Shown here piece by piece: positions 59,748 through 64,000 of a DNA stretch of 64,000 nucleotides. Within the stretch, counting starts at the first letter, position 1. The number at the start of each line of letters is the position of its first letter. The notes under the pieces were generated by a model. That model had not been told where the DNA came from. It saw only the letters and a list, made by a program, of their open reading frames with translations, and did not search any database. The stretch covers positions 11,562 through 75,561 of the forward strand of contig DBWZ01000094.1 of NCBI GenBank assembly GCA_002309345.1, in the 5' to 3' direction. Position numbers and translations under genes: made by a program. The DNA comes from Pseudobutyrivibrio sp. UBA1225 (GTDB lineage: Bacteria > Bacillota > Clostridia > Lachnospirales > Lachnospiraceae).

Positions 59748-62375
59748 ATGGAACAATACAACGTTACAGGCATGAGCTGTGCGGCATGTCAGGCCAGAGT
59801 GGAAAAGGCTGTAAGTGAAGTTCCTGGAGTGGAAAACTGTGCAGTGAGTCTACTTACTAACTCAATGGGAGTAGAGGGAACAGCTGATGCTGCAGATATA
59901 ATCAAAGCTGTTGAGCAGGCAGGCTATGGAGCAAGCTTAAAGAGCAACCTAAGCAGCGCTGATAGTGGTCTTGGTACCACCGTCGATGGCTTCACGCCAA
60001 ATTATGATAATGAATTAAAAGATTTAGAGACGCCAGTTATCAAAAAGAGACTCGTTGCGTCTCTAGTTTTATTGCTTCCACTTATGTATGTAAGCATGGG
60101 CCATACCATGTGGAACTGGAAATTGCCAGGATTTTTGGATGGCAATCCAGTTGGTATAGGAATCACCCAGTTGATTTTGGCTATGCTTGTGATGGTCATC
60201 AACCAAAAGTTCTTTACAAGTGGTTTTAGAGGTCTCATCCACCGAGCTCCTAACATGGACACTTTGGTGGCGCTTGGATCTGCAGCGTCGTATCTATACA
60301 GCGTTTATGGATTATATGAAATGACACTTGCCCAGTTGGCGGGAGATTCAACAAGGGTGCATCAGTGGCATCACGACTTATATTTTGAATCTGCAGCGAT
60401 GATTCTCACCTTGATTACAGTAGGTAAGCTTTTGGAATCTATATCAAAGGGGCGCACAACAAATGCTCTCAAAGAATTGATGAAGCTTACTCCGAAGACG
60501 GCAATCCTAATCAAAGATGGAATCGAAAAGGTTGTTCCTATCCAGCAGGTTAAAATAAAGGATCAATTTGTTGTAAAAGCAGGAGACAACATCCCAGTGG
60601 ATGGAGTGGTAATCGACGGTGATGGTGCGGTAAACGAATCCGCCCTCACGGGAGAGAGCATCCCTGTTGATAAAACGGTAGGCGATACAGTTTCTGCGGC
60701 AACCATCAACGAAAGTGGATATATGGTCTGTGAGGCAACACGAGTTGGAAAGGACACAACTCTAGCCCAGATCATTCAAATGGTAAGCGATGCAGCAGCA
60801 ACCAAGGCACCTATTGCCAAGGTGGCAGATAAGGTATCGGGAGTGTTCGTTCCAGTAGTTATCGTAATTGCGATAATAACTTTAATCATTTGGTTACTAG
60901 TAGGACAGCCTTTTGGTTATGCTCTTGCAAGAGCCATATCAGTTCTTGTAATTAGCTGTCCATGTGCTCTTGGGCTTGCGACTCCTGTGGCAATCATGGT
61001 TGGAAATGGCATGGGCGCCAAGCATGGCATCATGTTCAAAACAGCAGTTTCCCTTGAACAAACAGGCAAGGTTCAAATCGTAGCATTAGATAAAACAGGT
61101 ACAATCACCAAGGGCGAGCCAAAGGTCCTTGGTGCCTTCCAAGGGGATGACGTTGACGATGTAGATTTACTTCAAGCAGCTTTTGCCCTAGAGAACAAAT
61201 CAAATCATCCTTTGGCCAAGGCAATAGTAGAGTACTGCTACGAGCTTGGACTTGAGCCAAACGAAGCGGAACAGTTTGAAAACTTATCTGGCAGTGGACT
61301 GAAGGCGGTTTTAGATGGCAAGAAAATCTACGGAGGCAATCTAGAGTTTATAACTTCATATATAAATGTTCCTGAAAAGGATATAAGTCTTGCTGATAAG
61401 CTTTCCGAAAATGGTGAGACGCCATTATTCTTCGCAAGTGAAGATAGATTTTTAGGAATCATATCTGTAGCAGATGTGATTAAGGATGATTCTCCAGAGG
61501 CAATCAAGCAGCTTAAAAATATGGGTATCCATGTGGTGATGCTCACTGGCGACAACGACAAGACGGCCAGAGCCATAGCCGAGGATGCAGGCGTGGACGA
61601 GGTGGTTGCAGGCGTCAAGCCTGATGGCAAAGAAGCAATCATAAGAGAGCTTCAGAAGCATGGGAAAGTGGCTATGGTGGGCGATGGCATAAACGATGCG
61701 CCGGCTCTTACTAAGGCGGACATGGGAATAGCCATCGGCGCAGGCACAGATGTGGCTATAGACGCAGCAGATGTTGTTCTTATGAAAAGTCGACTCACGG
61801 ATGTGGCGGCAGCCATCCGCCTCAGTCGGGCGACCTTAAAGAATATTCATGAGAATCTGTTTTGGGCGTTTTTCTATAACGTGATAGGAATTCCGCTAGC
61901 TGCGGGAGCTTATATACATGCCTTTGGGTGGACACTAAATCCGATGTTCGGCGCAGCAGCTATGAGCCTTTCTAGTTTTTGTGTGGTCACAAATGCTTTG
62001 CGATTGAACCTAATTGATATTTATAACATCCGTAAAGATAGAAAAATAAAAGCTTCAATAGAGACGAATGAACTTTTAAGTAAAGATTTGTCGTCTGATT
62101 CTGATTCAATAGATGGAAACAAAAGATTTGTTGATGGAATTATAGTTGGAAAAAAGGAGGATATTTCAACCATGGAAATAACAGTAAAAGGTATGATGTG
62201 CCAGCATTGCGAGGCCCACGTGAAGGAAGCCTTGGAGAAAATCCCCGGTGTGGAAGAGGCAACAGCAAATCATGATGCTAGTCTTGTCACACTCAAAACA
62301 TCAGCTGACATTTCTGAGGCAGAACTTAAGGCTGCAGTGGAAGCTGCAGGCTACGAGTATGCAGGGATTAAATAA
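59748..62375 (+). CDS. copA: Copper-transporting P1B-type ATPase with C-terminal CopZ-like domain
   Basis: An 875-residue metal pump. The N-terminal HMA domain has GMSCAACQARVEK. About eight TM segments are visible. The membrane metal motif CPC is at Cys404-Pro-Cys406. The phosphorylation site is Asp448 in DKTGTITKGEP, the HP motif is in NKSNHPLAKAI, and the hinge is GDGINDAPALT. It exports Cu(I). After the last TM a polar linker of about 50 residues leads to a second HMA domain at residues 809-875 (GMMCQHCEAHV), which has its own internal ribosome site and start codon. The start at 59748 follows AGCAGGGG better than the ATG 6 bases earlier. Confidence 0.93.
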   Translation: MEQYNVTGMSCAACQARVEKAVSEVPGVENCAVSLLTNSMGVEGTADAADIIKAVEQAGYGASLKSNLSSADSGLGTTVDGFTPNYDNELKDLETPVIKKRLVASLVLLLPLMYVSMGHTMWNWKLPGFLDGNPVGIGITQLILAMLVMVINQKFFTSGFRGLIHRAPNMDTLVALGSAASYLYSVYGLYEMTLAQLAGDSTRVHQWHHDLYFESAAMILTLITVGKLLESISKGRTTNALKELMKLTPKTAILIKDGIEKVVPIQQVKIKDQFVVKAGDNIPVDGVVIDGDGAVNESALTGESIPVDKTVGDTVSAATINESGYMVCEATRVGKDTTLAQIIQMVSDAAATKAPIAKVADKVSGVFVPVVIVIAIITLIIWLLVGQPFGYALARAISVLVISCPCALGLATPVAIMVGNGMGAKHGIMFKTAVSLEQTGKVQIVALDKTGTITKGEPKVLGAFQGDDVDDVDLLQAAFALENKSNHPLAKAIVEYCYELGLEPNEAEQFENLSGSGLKAVLDGKKIYGGNLEFITSYINVPEKDISLADKLSENGETPLFFASEDRFLGIISVADVIKDDSPEAIKQLKNMGIHVVMLTGDNDKTARAIAEDAGVDEVVAGVKPDGKEAIIRELQKHGKVAMVGDGINDAPALTKADMGIAIGAGTDVAIDAADVVLMKSRLTDVAAAIRLSRATLKNIHENLFWAFFYNVIGIPLAAGAYIHAFGWTLNPMFGAAAMSLSSFCVVTNALRLNLIDIYNIRKDRKIKASIETNELLSKDLSSDSDSIDGNKRFVDGIIVGKKEDISTMEITVKGMMCQHCEAHVKEALEKIPGVEEATANHDASLVTLKTSADISEAELKAAVEAAGYEYAGIK
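62154..62375 (+). CDS. Possible internal translation product: stand-alone CopZ-like copper chaperone
   Basis: Inside copA, AAGGAGG at 62154-62160 lies 11 bases before an in-frame ATG at 62172. From there 67 codons encode exactly one HMA domain (MEITVKGMMCQHCEAHV, with CxxC) up to the shared stop. That is the normal size and start of CopZ. Either a copZ gene has become fused in frame to copA, or both products are made, with the internal start giving free chaperone. The entry begins at the ribosome site. Confidence 0.5.
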   Translation, partial: KEDISTMEITVKGMMCQHCEAHVKEALEKIPGVEEATANHDASLVTLKTSADISEAELKAAVEAAGYEYAGIK

Positions 62376-62645
62376 GAGACAAGAATACAATCAAGATAAT
62401 TTTTGAAAGAAATGATATGTGTTTGTAAAAGCTGATTTTGAGAGGAATGACTCATATATAGAATATTATGTCAATTCTCTGTTGATAGAAACTTTTTGCG
62501 ATAATTCTGGAAAATAGTGCACTTTACATAAAATATTCACACAACTAGCCGATAACATATGTTAGTATATATTATAGGTTAAAGTCCCGTCTGGGGAATG
62601 AGGGCCTTTAATCTGTGAGAGATTTATTGGAAGGGTTGTGGTTTG
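62376..62645 (+). other. Intergenic leader before the amidase-like gene
   Basis: No gene. A hairpin TTAAAG(T)CCC/GGG(C)CTTTAA spans about 62578-62611 in the likely 5' UTR. It is short and unlike known riboswitches. No terminator tail is seen after copA. Confidence 0.4.
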
Positions 62646-63395
62646 ATGAAGAGATGTACCAAAAGAATTATGTGTATTTGCTATGCTTTGTTACTTGTCG
62701 GAGGAGGATGGTTTAATGTGTCGGACACTGCACAGGCCAAGCAGATAGCAAAGAGTTCAGAGAAGTCTAGGGTGGTAGTTATCGATCCTGGATATCAGCT
62801 GAAGGCAGATATGGGTAAGGAGCCTATAGGACCTGGAGCTTCGAAGGAAACTTACAACATGCTTAGTGGTGAGAAGAATAAATCTGCCGACTATACTGAG
62901 TATGAAATGAATCTTCAGATAGCATTTAAGCTTCAAAAAATGCTAGAGAAGGATGGCTATACGGTTATTCTTACTAGAACGGCTAACGATGTTAATATCA
63001 GCAACAGTGGACGAGCGATGATTGCCAATATGGCAGATGCAGATATCTTTGTTGAAATCACAGCGTTGGGTGTTTACTCAAAGGCGGACAGTGGAGTCGA
63101 GGTTATCTGTCAGTCAGATGATAATCCATACAATTATGGTAATTACGATAAATCTAGATTGCTATCCGATGCAGTTCTTGGTTCAACAATTCAGGCAACT
63201 GGAAGCACTAAGAGTCAGGTCATTGAACAAGACGATGTGGCAATCATCAATTGGTGCGCAATTCCAACTACAGTCGTAGAGGTTGGTTCGTTGCTTGATA
63301 AGGACGATGCGGAAAAGCTTGTTACAGATGATTATCAAGAAGATCTTGCCAAAGGAATAGCCGCAGGAATTGAAAGCTATTTTGCACAGAAGTAA
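62646..63395 (+). CDS. Amidase_3-fold protein, probably catalytically inactive
   Basis: A 249-residue exported protein. A signal peptide of about 30 residues precedes an N-acetylmuramoyl-L-alanine amidase (AmiC-type) fold: VVVIDPGYQ, YTEYEMNLQIAFKLQKMLEK, GYTVILTRT, FVEITALG and TVVEVGSLLD. In active enzymes zinc is held by His in DPGH, a Glu, and His in SIHAN. Here the two His positions are Tyr50 and Thr139. The catalytic-type Glu212 remains. It may bind peptidoglycan or regulate another amidase without cutting. The ATG at 62646 is chosen, with GGAAGGG upstream. A TTG 3 bases earlier is possible. Confidence 0.8.
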   Translation: MKRCTKRIMCICYALLLVGGGWFNVSDTAQAKQIAKSSEKSRVVVIDPGYQLKADMGKEPIGPGASKETYNMLSGEKNKSADYTEYEMNLQIAFKLQKMLEKDGYTVILTRTANDVNISNSGRAMIANMADADIFVEITALGVYSKADSGVEVICQSDDNPYNYGNYDKSRLLSDAVLGSTIQATGSTKSQVIEQDDVAIINWCAIPTTVVEVGSLLDKDDAEKLVTDDYQEDLAKGIAAGIESYFAQK

Positions 63396-63400
63396 AATTT

Positions 63401-63434
63401 CACCTCTATCTCGTGATGAGATAGAGGTGTTTTT
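63401..63434 (+). terminator. Terminator after the amidase-like gene
   Basis: CACCTCTATCTC (63401-63412) pairs perfectly with GAGATAGAGGTG (63418-63429), then TTTTT. Confidence 0.92.
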
Positions 63435-63449
63435 ACTTCAATAGGAATT

Positions 63450-64000
63450 TTAGTGTTTTTGTTTTAGATATATATGCGCTAGGGGTTTTTGAGTTTCATA
63501 CTCCTGTGCTACTACATGTATAGGTAACGATTCTTTCCTTGGTGTAGTTAATGGTTCATGCGTAGGCAAGGTTGAATTATTGTAATCGTTTTTTAAAAAA
63601 GATTGACGGTAATCTTTTTCGGGATCAAACGTATGAGCGTAAAATAGAGTATTAGTAGTCGGTTCTTTTTGGGGTACGTTAATAGATGATTCTATTTGGC
63701 GTCGTAAAAAGCCAGTTTTATTATATTTGTATATATCCTCGGTGAGTTTATTAAGTTTTTTATTTTTTATACCTTGGATAATATGAAAATTATCATCGGT
63801 TATTTCCCAACGTTGTTGTAGTTTTTTTATTATTGTATTATTCTTTCTCATATCATATTTGTGACCTTCAATTATTTCTTGTATTTCCTTAGGAGCATCT
63901 TTAATAGCATGTTTAATATAAACTTTCTCTTGCTCGTCAACATCTTCAAATAATAACATAATATGGTTTGGATTAGTTGAGCTATTATATAAACCCTTTT
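63450..64000 (-). CDS. Unrecognised hydrophilic protein, partial (N-terminus beyond window)
   Basis: The reading frame stays open to the window edge (upstream of Met at 63959 it continues through NSSTNPNHI), so this is probably the C-terminal part of a longer protein. The visible ~183 residues are polar, with helices (DEQEKVYIKHAIKDAPKEIQ) followed by a Pro/Thr/Asn-rich tail (EPLTTPRKESLPIHVVAQ). No family was recognised. It is AT-rich and on the minus strand, resembling the genes at 27228 and 29687 in composition and in having a disordered tail. Confidence 0.5.
   Translation of the reverse strand, partial: KGLYNSSTNPNHIMLLFEDVDEQEKVYIKHAIKDAPKEIQEIIEGHKYDMRKNNTIIKKLQQRWEITDDNFHIIQGIKNKKLNKLTEDIYKYNKTGFLRRQIESSINVPQKEPTTNTLFYAHTFDPEKDYRQSFLKNDYNNSTLPTHEPLTTPRKESLPIHVVAQEYETQKPLAHIYLKQKH

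Noticed and set aside
62578..62611. Riboswitch before the amidase-like gene
   Set aside because: Just one short hairpin, and no match to c-di-GMP, c-di-AMP or other consensus motifs that I know.

Overview
The window looks like chromosomal DNA of an anaerobic, gut- or rumen-type member of Lachnospiraceae (Butyrivibrio/Pseudobutyrivibrio-like). The assignment rests on gene content and style, not on a database search: an anaerobic class III ribonucleotide reductase, a reverse-domain-order rubrerythrin, a crotonase, YesM/YesN-type sugar sensing, c-di-GMP signalling proteins, strong AGGAGG ribosome sites and moderately low GC. No phage, insertion sequence, CRISPR array, rRNA gene or intact tRNA gene was seen.

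Layout. 0-7.6 kb: a TPR lipoprotein, nrdD preceded by three NrdR-type boxes and carrying a fused CxxC redoxin domain, a PPDK-N-like protein, and a LysR regulator on the minus strand. 7.8-14.7 kb: an eight-gene plus-strand operon divergent from the LysR gene. It encodes a RidA-like deaminase, a multi-subunit FAD/Fe-S amino- or imino-acid dehydrogenase, a P-II-like protein, an APC permease and an ornithine-cyclodeaminase-family enzyme. This resembles opine or D-proline/hydroxyproline catabolism rearranged for an anaerobe. 14.8-16.6 kb: a nitroreductase remnant, an XRE regulator with a membrane partner behind a well-formed promoter/operator, and a rubrerythrin. 16.7-27.1 kb: a chemoreceptor, two c-di-GMP proteins, a hydrolase/acyltransferase/membrane-protein cassette and a crotonase.

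27.2-30.4 kb is an AT-rich island of unrecognised coiled-coil proteins flanking two secreted paralogues that share promoter, 5' hairpin and signal peptide. 30.6-38.9 kb carries a small membrane protein, ileS (type 2), glgP, a CPBP protease and an EF-hand protein.

38.9-55.7 kb is a pentose (most likely L-arabinose) utilisation region. A membrane-anchored sugar-binding protein, a YesM-like kinase, an AraC-type response regulator and a second binding lipoprotein form a sensing unit. It is followed by a ChvE/XylF-type ABC transporter with two paralogous permeases, then araA, transaldolase, an FGGY kinase and araD, which lead to the pentose phosphate pathway. The spaces between these genes are unusually rich in structured DNA/RNA: a 175-bp palindromic element, three tandem hairpins, a tRNA-like remnant, a tandem repeat starting at the araA stop codon, and three related long hairpins.

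55.8-64 kb: an HTH-MntA/HepT toxin-antitoxin pair with its own operators, a CDF metal exporter, a large lipoprotein with a DUF3298-like end, a copper ATPase whose C-terminus looks like an in-frame CopZ with its own ribosome site, an amidase-fold protein lacking its zinc histidines, and the C-terminal part of another unrecognised protein running off the window edge.
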